A stretch of DNA of 64,000 nt, taken from Verrucomicrobiota bacterium (GTDB lineage Bacteria > Verrucomicrobiota > Kiritimatiellia > SS1-B-03-39 > UBA6053). Positions 16,052 to 24,186 of this stretch are shown here, in pieces. Positions within the stretch are counted from its first letter, which is position 1. Each line of letters starts with the position of its first letter. Both the position numbers and the translations under genes were made by a program. The notes below the pieces were generated by a model, which was not told where the DNA came from, searched no databases, and was given only the letters and a program-made list of their open reading frames with translations. The stretch lies in assembly GCA_020831635.1 (NCBI GenBank), contig JAFIGC010000001.1:1-64000 (forward strand), written 5' to 3'.

Positions 16052-18229
16052 TCACTCCGCAATCCTGCTCTCACCGGGGGGAATGTGCAGCAACGGAAGG
16101 GTGGCTGCAAAGTTCAGCGGCAGCGGTTTCGCGGCTGCGGCTCCAGGCTCGACCATCACGCGGACGCGGGCGGGAAAGGGGGTGGGGTTGGTGATGCGCA
16201 GGGTGCTGCGGGTGTTGTCGGTCCACTCGGCCTGCACATGATCGAGGCAGCGGATGAGCCCGGTGTCGGGCCGGGCGTAAATGCCGGGCAGGCCGGCGGC
16301 GGTCAGCAGCATGGCCACCTCGCACCAGCAGGACCCTTTGAATACCCCGCCGAGATTGTCGTCCCAGTCGCTGGTGTTGACGCGTTCGTTGATCCAGCCG
16401 GGCGGCAGAACGTTTCCCCCTTTGTCGTGAATGGGACGGTCGGCGCGGGAGATCGTCTGCGGAATGAAGCGGGCGATCTCGGTGAGCAGATCCAGCAGGC
16501 GGAGGTCGCCCGTGGCGCGGAAGAGGCGCAGCAGCCCTTCTCCGGAGTGGTTGCAGATCCCGGGGGCGGCGTGTTTGTTCTGGGTGTTGGCGAACACACT
16601 GCCCCGGGTGGTGATGCCGAGCCGCCCGAATTCGGAGTCGGAGGGGAAGGGGAAGTTGTAGGGCATGACCCAACTCGAGGCCAAGGCGGCGGCGCGGGTG
16701 CCGTGCCGCAGCCATTCTTCGTCCCCGGTGGCGTCGTGGAGGGCGGCGTAGGATTCCACGAGCGCGGCGACCGATTCGCTGTCGGGATTTTGCAGGGCAT
16801 CGCCGGGTCCGCCGGTGGTGTAGCCCCGCGCGAGATACGTTTCAGCAAAATACCGGGCGGACGCAACCGCCGCGTCGCGCAAAGCGGGTTCTTGATAGCG
16901 CCGCCAGGCGGTGATGAGTGCAGCGGGTAGAATGGCGCCGGAGCAGGAGCCGTCCACCAGTATTTCGCCGCTTTGCTGATGCAGGAAGTGCCCGAACTGC
17001 CCTTCCGCCTGCCAGAGGCCGGCAAAAAATCGGGCGCAGTTCCGTATGGACTCATCCCAGGCGGGCGGGGTGCGGAAGTCGGGTGCCAGCCCCTCCAGCA
17101 GGGAAATCTGGCGCAATATATACCAGAGGGCGTCACCCTGACGGCGTACCAGGGTCCAGTGTTGACAGTGGGGGTGGGCGGTGTCGTGGGCGAAATCGGC
17201 CACCCAAGCACCATCGGCGCGGCGTTTGCCGTGGAAGAGTCCGCAGGGCGTGGGTGCGCCGCCAAGGAAAATCTCGAGACTGCGAAGGACGCGGTCCCGC
17301 GTGAGCGGGGAAGACGAGGCGAGAAGGGCCTCGTTGGCGATCATGCCGCCGCACCAGCCGGTCTGAAAGGGCGTGGCCGCGCCGGGGCTGCAATCGGTGT
17401 TGTACAATCCCAGCAACTCACTCCAGGATTCGCGATTGTAGTGGTCCTCGATGAGATCGAAGGATGCTGAAAAGGGAAAGCTCCTGGGCACGGTTTGATC
17501 TGCGGTGAGTTGGGCCCGGCGGGTAAACACCGTGTCGAAGAAGGCGGGGAGGTCCGGACAGTCCCACTCCATCACTTCGACGTTGAGATCGTGGAAGTCG
17601 CCCGCCGCCGAGGGCTGGGCGGTGTCGGGGGTGTCACGTTGCATGGCGGGCATGAGATACACGGGAGAATCACGGAGGGCAGGGGTGGAGACGCGGAAAC
17701 TCGCGCGGTCGCGGGCCTCGTTTTCGCGGACTTCCCAGAGCCAGTCTGCCGCCTCCTTTGGCTTTGTGGCGAGCACGAGCCAGGCTTTGCGACTGCGGGG
17801 ATCAAAGCAGCCAAATGCCGGGAACGCGAGATCCCCGGAGCGAAGTTGCAGGGCGGAGGGGCCGGGTTCAAGGGAGAGCCGCGGCACGTCGGTGATCAGC
17901 GGACGGTTGGGGTCGGTTCTGGAAAATGCCTCCGGATGACGGGGAGGGTAGGGCAGTTTTCGCGAAGGAAAACGGTTGCCCGCGTAGCCCCCCGCGGGCA
18001 GAAAGACATACACCTCCTCCGACCAGTCCTCGAAGTCCCAACACAGGCCGTGCGTGAGCGGACTGCCGTCGGTGGACTCCACCCGCAGGCTGCAGGCGCT
18101 GTCCCGCCAGTCCAGCGCGGCGGCGAAGGTGCCGGAATGCAGCGAGGATTGACCCGGAGGGATTTCCAGGGTCTTGGCGGCAGCTTCCCTCGGGTTCAGG
18201 GTGACACGGGCGAAAAGGGTTGTTTTCAT
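16052..18229 (-). CDS. Large protein with (alpha/alpha)-type helical domain, possible glycosidase or lyase
   Basis: This 725-residue protein has a beta-rich N-terminal third (about 1-215) and a long helical region (about 250-650). That region carries short aromatic/acidic motifs (FQTGWCGGMIANEALL, DGSCSGAILPAAL, NPDSESVAALVESYAAL, PGICNHSGEGLLRLFRATG). A small beta domain closes the protein (about 660-725). The repeated helix pairs suggest a six- or seven-hairpin toroid, as in GH127, GH88 or polysaccharide lyases. I do not recognise a family signature and assign no reaction. No signal peptide is seen. It converges with vapC, and palindrome site C lies about 135 bp upstream of its ATG, tying it to the same regulon as two GH31 genes. 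Confidence 0.72.
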   Translation of the reverse strand: MKTTLFARVTLNPREAAAKTLEIPPGQSSLHSGTFAAALDWRDSACSLRVESTDGSPLTHGLCWDFEDWSEEVYVFLPAGGYAGNRFPSRKLPYPPRHPEAFSRTDPNRPLITDVPRLSLEPGPSALQLRSGDLAFPAFGCFDPRSRKAWLVLATKPKEAADWLWEVRENEARDRASFRVSTPALRDSPVYLMPAMQRDTPDTAQPSAAGDFHDLNVEVMEWDCPDLPAFFDTVFTRRAQLTADQTVPRSFPFSASFDLIEDHYNRESWSELLGLYNTDCSPGAATPFQTGWCGGMIANEALLASSSPLTRDRVLRSLEIFLGGAPTPCGLFHGKRRADGAWVADFAHDTAHPHCQHWTLVRRQGDALWYILRQISLLEGLAPDFRTPPAWDESIRNCARFFAGLWQAEGQFGHFLHQQSGEILVDGSCSGAILPAALITAWRRYQEPALRDAAVASARYFAETYLARGYTTGGPGDALQNPDSESVAALVESYAALHDATGDEEWLRHGTRAAALASSWVMPYNFPFPSDSEFGRLGITTRGSVFANTQNKHAAPGICNHSGEGLLRLFRATGDLRLLDLLTEIARFIPQTISRADRPIHDKGGNVLPPGWINERVNTSDWDDNLGGVFKGSCWCEVAMLLTAAGLPGIYARPDTGLIRCLDHVQAEWTDNTRSTLRITNPTPFPARVRVMVEPGAAAAKPLPLNFAATLPLLHIPPGESRIAE

Positions 18230-18365
18230 GGGGATGTCGGGGGATGGCCTTTCAGGCCGTCAATGTACAGGATAAGCATCAGGTTTCAGACGAATCGCGC
18301 AACATCTTTTTTAACAGATGTCGGGCGAAAAGCCCAACCTCCATTTTTTCATTGATCCAAGCCAC

Positions 18366-18381
18366 TTTCGCAACGGCGAAA
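18366..18381. promoter_or_regulatory. Palindromic operator candidate, site C
   Basis: TTTCGC-AACG-GCGAAA has perfect 6-bp arms. It lies in the divergent spacer between the 725-residue gene (start 18229) and the PEP-CTERM gene (start 18495). It is the third copy of the motif seen at 975 and 12592, with the same 4-bp spacer apart from its last base. Confidence 0.62.
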
Positions 18382-18494
18382 CGGATTGTTTGATCGGGGA
18401 TCTTTTGCTTTGTCCCGGGTTTGTTTCTGGTGAAAGATGTCAGCAACTCAAACGTTATGAGCCGATCCGTAATCAAACCCCTACAGGAGATATC

Positions 18495-19310
18495 ATGAAA
18501 ATCACAAACACAATTCCCCTATTGCTGGCAGGCTTTCTGGCAAACGCCCATGCGGCGACGCTGATTTCAGACACATTCGACACCGATTTCAATAATTTCA
18601 GCGCTCAGAATGTTGTCGGTGCGGACGGACTGGCTTGGAGCAGTGCCGACGGTGTGGGCGACGTTTCCGGAAGAATCAACACGATAACGGGCAGTCTAAA
18701 CCATACGCATGCCGTCTATTACAGCGGCGCCGGGTCGGAAATCACCAAAAATTTCACCGAAATCTTCACCGCGACGATCCTGTTTCAAACCGGTGCATCC
18801 ATCGGCGGGGATGTCACCCATGCAAATGCAGGCTTTTTGCGCAGCACCGGTTCCGCATTCAATACCGGAGCCGGCGGCTACGCCTTTTGGGGGGAGATGC
18901 GGAATGACGGAGGCGGGACATACCTTCGCCTGTTAAATACAGGAGGGCAAGTTGGCAGTAACAGCAGCACCTTCAGTCTGGAGACCGAGAACTGGTATGC
19001 CCTGCAAGCCTCCATCGCGCTGTCCGCCGATGCCACGGCTTCGTCCATGTCAGTATCCATCTTCGATGTGGGTGCCGACGGCACCGATCCTCTTGGGGCC
19101 GCCCTTGCCAGCATCAGTGCAAGCGATGTTTCGCTCGCAAACGGCGGCTTCAGCGGCAACCTCTGGGCCGGCTTCGGCGGGGGCAACAACTCCGGGTCCA
19201 ACATCACCGCGTTTGACAACTTTTCGGTCGTCGCCATCCCCGAGCCCGGAACCCTGGTGCTGTTGGGGATTGCGCTGGGCAGTCTGTTGCTCTTCCGTCG
19301 TAGACGGTAA
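18495..19310 (+). CDS. PEP-CTERM sorting-domain secreted protein
   Basis: The 271-residue protein starts with a signal peptide (MKITNTIPLLLAGFLANAHA) and ends with IPEPGTLVLLGIALGSLLLFRRRR: the PEP motif, a hydrophobic helix and an arginine tail. The body (about 20-240) looks like a concanavalin/LamG-type beta-sandwich (DTFDTDFNNF at the start, AFDNFSVVAIPEP at the end). An AGGAG ribosome site lies 8 bp before the ATG; in-frame codons upstream to 18318 are not translated in this view. It is probably an exosortase substrate at the cell surface. It is followed by a LacI gene at 19397, as the other PEP-CTERM gene is paired with the LacI gene at 4457. Confidence 0.87.
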   Translation: MKITNTIPLLLAGFLANAHAATLISDTFDTDFNNFSAQNVVGADGLAWSSADGVGDVSGRINTITGSLNHTHAVYYSGAGSEITKNFTEIFTATILFQTGASIGGDVTHANAGFLRSTGSAFNTGAGGYAFWGEMRNDGGGTYLRLLNTGGQVGSNSSTFSLETENWYALQASIALSADATASSMSVSIFDVGADGTDPLGAALASISASDVSLANGGFSGNLWAGFGGGNNSGSNITAFDNFSVVAIPEPGTLVLLGIALGSLLLFRRRR

Positions 19311-19396
19311 GCCTGTTTCACGCCACTTCGGCAGGCCGGGTCACCCCGGCCAGTCTTTTGTCCCCTTGCGTTTTCAACTGAACCCGGAGACCTTTC

Positions 19397-20047
19397 ATGT
19401 CTGCCAAATCCAACATCAGTATGAAAGACATTGCCCTCCAGGCGGGGGTGACCCGTACAACCGTTTCTCTGGCATTGCGTGACCACCCCCGGATTTCCGA
19501 AGCCACCCGTCATCGGATCCAAGTGCTGGCGCGGAATGCGGGGTATCGGCCCGACGCCGAAATGTCCCGGGTGATGACGTCGCTGCGCCGGGGCGACCGG
19601 GCCCCGCAGACCCTTGCCTGGGTGACCGACCACAGTCCATGTCCCCGGCTGCGAGCAGCGCTTTATGAGGCCGCTGAAGCGCTGGGGTACCATCTGGATC
19701 TGATCCGGGTGGACGCGCCGCCAATTCTTCCGGCGCGTTTGGCCGATATCCTTACTCACCGGGGAATCTCTGGAATCCTATTCAGCCTGGTGCGCAAACC
19801 CGATTACGTGGCCGGGATGGACCTTTCCCCCTTTTGCGCCTGCGCACTGGGTTGTCACGCGGAGGGACTGCACACGGTTGAACCTTTCTCCGAGGCCCCG
19901 GCGTGGTGCGCGGAGGAGTCCCTGCAATTGCTCGATCAGTTGTTTCGTCTGCAACAGCGTGGTTTTCCGAAGCGGCCCAAGCGCATCACCTTGCGAAATC
20001 CGCCTCGGGTTTCCCTCCGGGCGCGAGCAGGGGCTGCAGACGCCTGA
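19397..20047 (+). CDS. Truncated LacI-family regulator
   Basis: The 216-residue protein has an intact LacI helix-turn-helix (SMKDIALQAGVTRTTVSLALRDHP, about 8-31) and the first part of the effector domain. The usual length is about 340, so over 100 residues are missing. Residues 180-200 (LLDQLFRLQQRGFPKRPKRITL) resemble the normal LacI C-terminus (..RGxPxxPxxxxL). This suggests an internal deletion of most of the effector domain, followed by readthrough into DNA complementary to the IclR gene (62-bp convergent overlap). It may still bind DNA but is unlikely to sense a sugar normally. An alternative is a simple 3' truncation. It is probably a decaying gene. Confidence 0.7.
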   Translation: MSAKSNISMKDIALQAGVTRTTVSLALRDHPRISEATRHRIQVLARNAGYRPDAEMSRVMTSLRRGDRAPQTLAWVTDHSPCPRLRAALYEAAEALGYHLDLIRVDAPPILPARLADILTHRGISGILFSLVRKPDYVAGMDLSPFCACALGCHAEGLHTVEPFSEAPAWCAEESLQLLDQLFRLQQRGFPKRPKRITLRNPPRVSLRARAGAADA

Positions 20048-20774
20048 CGAGGCGTTGCAACTGGGCGACGAGCTTTTCTTCTCCCAGCAATCGCCAGGCT
20101 TGACGGGGGAACATCAGCGCCGCCGCATGACGCACGCGCTGTTCCGGACCCCACAAGGGCGCGGCGACCGCAACGACGGAGCTTTCCGATTCCCCGATGT
20201 TCCAAGCGAAACCGTTTTCACGAGTTCGGATCAATTCAGCCCCAAAGGCTTCGGGGGTTGCGTTGCAACGTGGGGTCAGTTTCCCGTCCTCTTGGCGGGG
20301 CATGTAGGCGGCCCATTCCTCCGGGGGATGCGTAGAGACAATCGCCTTGCCCGCCGCCGTGGCCCATACCGGTCCGTCCGCCCCGATGGTCTGCGAGCCG
20401 CCCAAGGCCCCCGCCGCATAGCTGATATACGTCCGCCGCCCCGACAACACGCAGATACAGGCGGTGACTTCCTCCTCCTGACTGAAGGTGAGCAGGGCGT
20501 GGGAGACCTTGGAGTTCACCCCGTAGTTGCAGGCCACATTGTGGGCCAATCCGAGGACCTGCGGGGTGACCTGATAGGTGCGGTTTTTCTCGTTCTGCTC
20601 CACCATGCCCAACTCGATCAGCGTCTTGAGCGTGTCGTGTGTGGTGGAAAGCGCCAGCCCGAGGTGTTCCGCAATTTGCGAGACCCCCAGGGAACGATGG
20701 CTGCGGATCAGGAACTCCAACAGGGAGATCCCGATCCCGAATCCGCTGCGCGCGGCATCTTTGGTTCGACTCAT
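19986..20774 (-). CDS. IclR-family transcriptional regulator
   Basis: The 262-residue protein has an N-terminal winged helix (GIGISLLEFLIRSHRSLGVSQIAEHLGLALSTTHDTLKTLIELGMVEQ, about 13-60). An IclR effector domain follows (about 75-250, ...GPVWATAAGKAIVST... and the SSVVAVAAPLW segment). IclR proteins control catabolic operons as dimers or tetramers that bind small acids or sugars. The ATG at 20774 begins just before the HTH; a GTG at 20801 is an in-frame alternative, and neither has a good ribosome site. It is divergent from the secreted repeat protein gene at 20993 and is another candidate reader of the island's palindromes. Confidence 0.9.
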   Translation of the reverse strand: MSRTKDAARSGFGIGISLLEFLIRSHRSLGVSQIAEHLGLALSTTHDTLKTLIELGMVEQNEKNRTYQVTPQVLGLAHNVACNYGVNSKVSHALLTFSQEEEVTACICVLSGRRTYISYAAGALGGSQTIGADGPVWATAAGKAIVSTHPPEEWAAYMPRQEDGKLTPRCNATPEAFGAELIRTRENGFAWNIGESESSVVAVAAPLWGPEQRVRHAAALMFPRQAWRLLGEEKLVAQLQRLVRRLQPLLAPGGKPEADFAR

Positions 20775-20992
20775 GTCGGGATCATGAATGAAAACACGCA
20801 CGTGGTCAAGCTCTCTGTTTGGGATGCGCCCATGGACCTGATGTCACACAAAAACGGCACAAAGCGTCACAGACAAAACCCCATGCATTTGGTATGCCGC
20901 TATTTAAATGAAATTTTTTTGACTTCACGGCGTACATTCGACACAGGACGTGAGGTTTTCATGTATTGTCCCCCAAAAAAGGATTTTCCCAG

Positions 20993-22351
20993 ATGTTGCG
21001 CCATCATATTCCCCGCCGGCTCTTCCTTTACCTGTTTTTGCTGACGGCTTATGCCGATTCCGCGGAGAAAAGTTGGATATTCCAGGATGATCCGCCCGTT
21101 CTTGCCGCAACGCCGCTTTCTTTTGCGGAAGATGGCTGGCGGATTCTTCCCGGGGGGGAGACCCAGGCCCGGAAAATTCCCCGCGAACTCTTTCGTGGAT
21201 GGCTGCGCATACGTCCGGACGCAGAACGGACGTTTCAGAACGTCCGGGTGCGCTTTCGGAACGGGGATCATCTGGACGGACATCTTTTGCATCTGAATGG
21301 CGACACCCTGCGGCTGCGCACGGCCTGGGAGGAGGAGGTGGACTTGCGCATGCACGCAATCGACGCCTTGCAAATGTCCCGCCACCCGAAAGAGTTGGTT
21401 CTGCATGGCACGCGGAATTTGGACGATTGGCAGCATCCGAACCGACTCTCCGAGGACAAAGCGGTTGAGGCTCAACCCACGGCAGGGGGGCTGCTGATTC
21501 ATCAGCCCTTGCCCGGTCTCATGCGCCGCCCGCTTCCCCCTCTGCCGGACCAAATGCTGCTGGAACTGACCCTGCAATTGCCCGCAGCGGACACGCCGTA
21601 TTCCGTTTATCTGTTCTCCAATGAAAGAACGGTCTACAATCCCGGCACCGTCCACCTGGGATTCCGGGACGGTAAACTCCTGATTCAGCAACGCACCTAT
21701 CAAAATGTGGCCGTGGAATTTGACATGGCGCTGCCTGAAAACCTTGGAGATCGACACGCCTTCGAGATTTATGTCAACCACCCCGCCAAACGCTTCGAGA
21801 TTTGGCTGAATGGCCATCGGATTCACGAATTGGCCCTGGTGTTGGGCGAAAACCCCAAAGAAGGCGGCCTCTGGTTCAGTGTGCTTACAAAACCCGGGGA
21901 CGCTTATTTCCTGGAAAATCTCCGCGTATATTCCTGGAACGGAAATTCGCCCATGCTGCCTCCGCCGCAGGTCGAGGAAGAGAATCTTTGGAAAATCACC
22001 CTGGCCAACAGCGATCATTTGGCCGCCTCCATGCTGAAAATCCAGGACGAGACCTTCACCCTTTCCCTCGAAGGACGTCCGCCCATGACCCTGCCACTCC
22101 GCGTGCTCCGCGCGATTCAATTTCCACGAGTCTCTCGGGAAGCCGACGAACCCGGGGAAGTTCTGCTGCGACTCGCTTCGGGCATGGGGCGCCTCTCGGG
22201 AAGCCTGACGGCGCTCGATCATGAAAACGTCCATTTCCAAAGTCCGTTCGGCTCCGCACCCCTCACAATCCCTTTGGCCGAGGTGGACGGAATTTGGAGG
22301 GGAGGCCATCCGCTCCCCGCGTTTCCGGTTCAGCCCAAGACCGATCCTTGA
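20993..22351 (+). CDS. Secreted beta-repeat protein, paralogue of 38560-40020
   Basis: The 452-residue protein starts with a signal peptide-like segment (MLRHHIPRRLFLYLFLLTAYADS). It contains at least two copies of a 40-residue unit of the form RNGDHLDGHLLHLNGDTLRL...VDLRMHAIDALQ (about 80-125 and 345-395). A LamG/concanavalin-like central domain lies between them (about 150-325). Its best match in the window is the gene at 38560-40020, with the same architecture. Function is unknown; secretion and glycan or surface binding are inferred. The ATG at 20993 has AAGGA at -11; an in-frame TTG at 20966 is less likely. Confidence 0.75.
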   Translation: MLRHHIPRRLFLYLFLLTAYADSAEKSWIFQDDPPVLAATPLSFAEDGWRILPGGETQARKIPRELFRGWLRIRPDAERTFQNVRVRFRNGDHLDGHLLHLNGDTLRLRTAWEEEVDLRMHAIDALQMSRHPKELVLHGTRNLDDWQHPNRLSEDKAVEAQPTAGGLLIHQPLPGLMRRPLPPLPDQMLLELTLQLPAADTPYSVYLFSNERTVYNPGTVHLGFRDGKLLIQQRTYQNVAVEFDMALPENLGDRHAFEIYVNHPAKRFEIWLNGHRIHELALVLGENPKEGGLWFSVLTKPGDAYFLENLRVYSWNGNSPMLPPPQVEEENLWKITLANSDHLAASMLKIQDETFTLSLEGRPPMTLPLRVLRAIQFPRVSREADEPGEVLLRLASGMGRLSGSLTALDHENVHFQSPFGSAPLTIPLAEVDGIWRGGHPLPAFPVQPKTDP

Positions 22352-22422
22352 AATTCAAGGCTGTTTGAACGTAAACGAAACCCGGGCTTTTCCTTTGTTG
22401 GAAAGTCTGGCAAGATGATCCG

Positions 22423-24129
22423 ATGACGCGTTCCTCCTTTTCGATTTACAGTACCTGGGGCCTTCACGATGAACTGGGCGATACCGTCCAATTGTCGGAA
22501 GACCTCGCTTTTTCCGCCTTGCGCGCGCTCGACCGCTGGGCGGACTTCGGCATGAAACCGGATTTTTTCCACCTGGATGCCTTTTGGTACGATCCGGCGC
22601 TCGGCTACCGTCATTTTCATCCCCAACGCTGGCCGCGAGGTTTCGAACCGTTCCTGGAAGCCCTCCGCGAACGGCACTATATTCCCGGACTCTGGTTCAG
22701 CACCACCGGACTGACCCTGGAGCCGCCCGCTTGGGCGGAAAGCCGTTGCCCCGACGGTCATTACAGCCTTGTGGACGGACCGTACGCCGACATCCTGGCA
22801 TCCGATCTCCATCATGCCGCCGAAACTTGGGGGGTGCGCTTGTTCAAATTCGACTTCGCCAACTTCACCGCCTCCCGGAATTCCCGCCGATCCGCCGAAG
22901 AAACCCGCGCCCTCGCGGTCGAACGCCTCACCGGCATTCTCAACGGGCTCCGCTCCGCCTTCCCGGATATCCACGTCATCAGTCACGTCGGTTACGCCCG
23001 CAACCAGCATCATCAGCGCCAGGGTTGGCCGCACCCGGTTGCGGTGGACCCCGCGCTCCTCGAGGGTATGGACGCGGTGTTCAGCGGCGATCCGCAGTGC
23101 ATGGACATTCCGCAAACCCACCTCACCCGCAATCTCGATCTCTATCAGGACCGCGCTGTATGGAAGCTCCACCAAGCCGGATTCCCCCTGCACCGCATTG
23201 AAGACCACGGCGTGGTCATGGCCCAAACCAACACCGCCTGCTTCCGCGGTCGCGCCGGACTGCGCCGATCGCACATCGGCCAACTCGCCCGCGGCGGGCG
23301 GCGCGATCTTTATTACGGCGATCCTTCCCTGCCCACCGATGCCGACCTCGCCGGCATGGCCCGCTTCCGCGCCCTCTATTACGATGCCTGGTCCCGATGT
23401 CTCAACACCCAACTACTCGGCGAAGGCGAACCCGGCAGTGTCTCCTGGCACGGTACCCTCACCGGCGGCGCCGCGCGGGGCCTGCTCACCCTCGTCAATC
23501 CCGGATTCAACCCCGTCACCGTTCGGCTGCCCGTCACCGACCTTTTTCATGCGAGTCTGATTTTCCACGATGGCACTGAGACTCCGGCCCTGCAAACCGC
23601 GCCCGACCAGCTTCGCGTCACCCTCGGACCCGAACAAATGGTCCTCATCGGACTCGGCGCCTACGCGCATGAGCCCCTCGATGCGCCCGGGGATCCCGAA
23701 GTTCCCGTATTCAAGAAGATTTCCCTGCTCAACGCGTCGGTGCGGGCGCTTCCGACGGTCGGAAGCGAAATTTTCATCGCTTCCGAGCGTCGGAAACTGC
23801 TCATCATCGCCCGCGCGTGGGACGGAAAACCCGAAGATCCCGGGCATCTGTTGCCTTTTGCGTTTGGAGGTCAGCCCACCCCCGAGGGCGCGACCCGCGA
23901 GGCAATGACGCATGAGTTGCTGCCCATCCGCGCCCGGGATGCGGAGGGAAATGAAGTGATGCCGCTCTCGCGGGTGCCGGATGTGCCCGTTTGGTCCGGC
24001 ATCTCCTGGGTCGCCTGTGTGTTTCCGGCGATCCCCGGCGGTCGCGTGGAAGTTCGACCGGTCTTCGATCCCCCCCGCCGGGTGGAGGTGGAAGCGTATG
24101 CGGTGGAGGAAGGGTCCACGGAAACGTGA
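22423..24129 (+). CDS. GH36/GH27-like (alpha-galactosidase clan) TIM-barrel protein
   Basis: The 568-residue protein looks like a clan GH-D enzyme. FFHLDAFWYDP (about 48-58) resembles the LDDGW strand of alpha-galactosidases. VRLFKFDFANF (about 138-148) places a candidate nucleophile at Asp144, matching the KxDF pattern of GH36. DAVFSGDPQCMDIP and WKLHQAGFPLHRIEDHG continue the barrel. A C-terminal beta domain (about 340-568) would be the accessory sandwich. The family assignment is by motif only, and no defined subfamily is recognised. There is no signal peptide. It lies 71 bp after the secreted repeat protein on the same strand and may be cotranscribed with it. Confidence 0.7.
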   Translation: MTRSSFSIYSTWGLHDELGDTVQLSEDLAFSALRALDRWADFGMKPDFFHLDAFWYDPALGYRHFHPQRWPRGFEPFLEALRERHYIPGLWFSTTGLTLEPPAWAESRCPDGHYSLVDGPYADILASDLHHAAETWGVRLFKFDFANFTASRNSRRSAEETRALAVERLTGILNGLRSAFPDIHVISHVGYARNQHHQRQGWPHPVAVDPALLEGMDAVFSGDPQCMDIPQTHLTRNLDLYQDRAVWKLHQAGFPLHRIEDHGVVMAQTNTACFRGRAGLRRSHIGQLARGGRRDLYYGDPSLPTDADLAGMARFRALYYDAWSRCLNTQLLGEGEPGSVSWHGTLTGGAARGLLTLVNPGFNPVTVRLPVTDLFHASLIFHDGTETPALQTAPDQLRVTLGPEQMVLIGLGAYAHEPLDAPGDPEVPVFKKISLLNASVRALPTVGSEIFIASERRKLLIIARAWDGKPEDPGHLLPFAFGGQPTPEGATREAMTHELLPIRARDAEGNEVMPLSRVPDVPVWSGISWVACVFPAIPGGRVEVRPVFDPPRRVEVEAYAVEEGSTET

Positions 24130-24186
24130 TGCAAATGATCATGGTTTTTGCTTTCCCCGGTGCGGTGGAAATGATTGGATGTGGTT

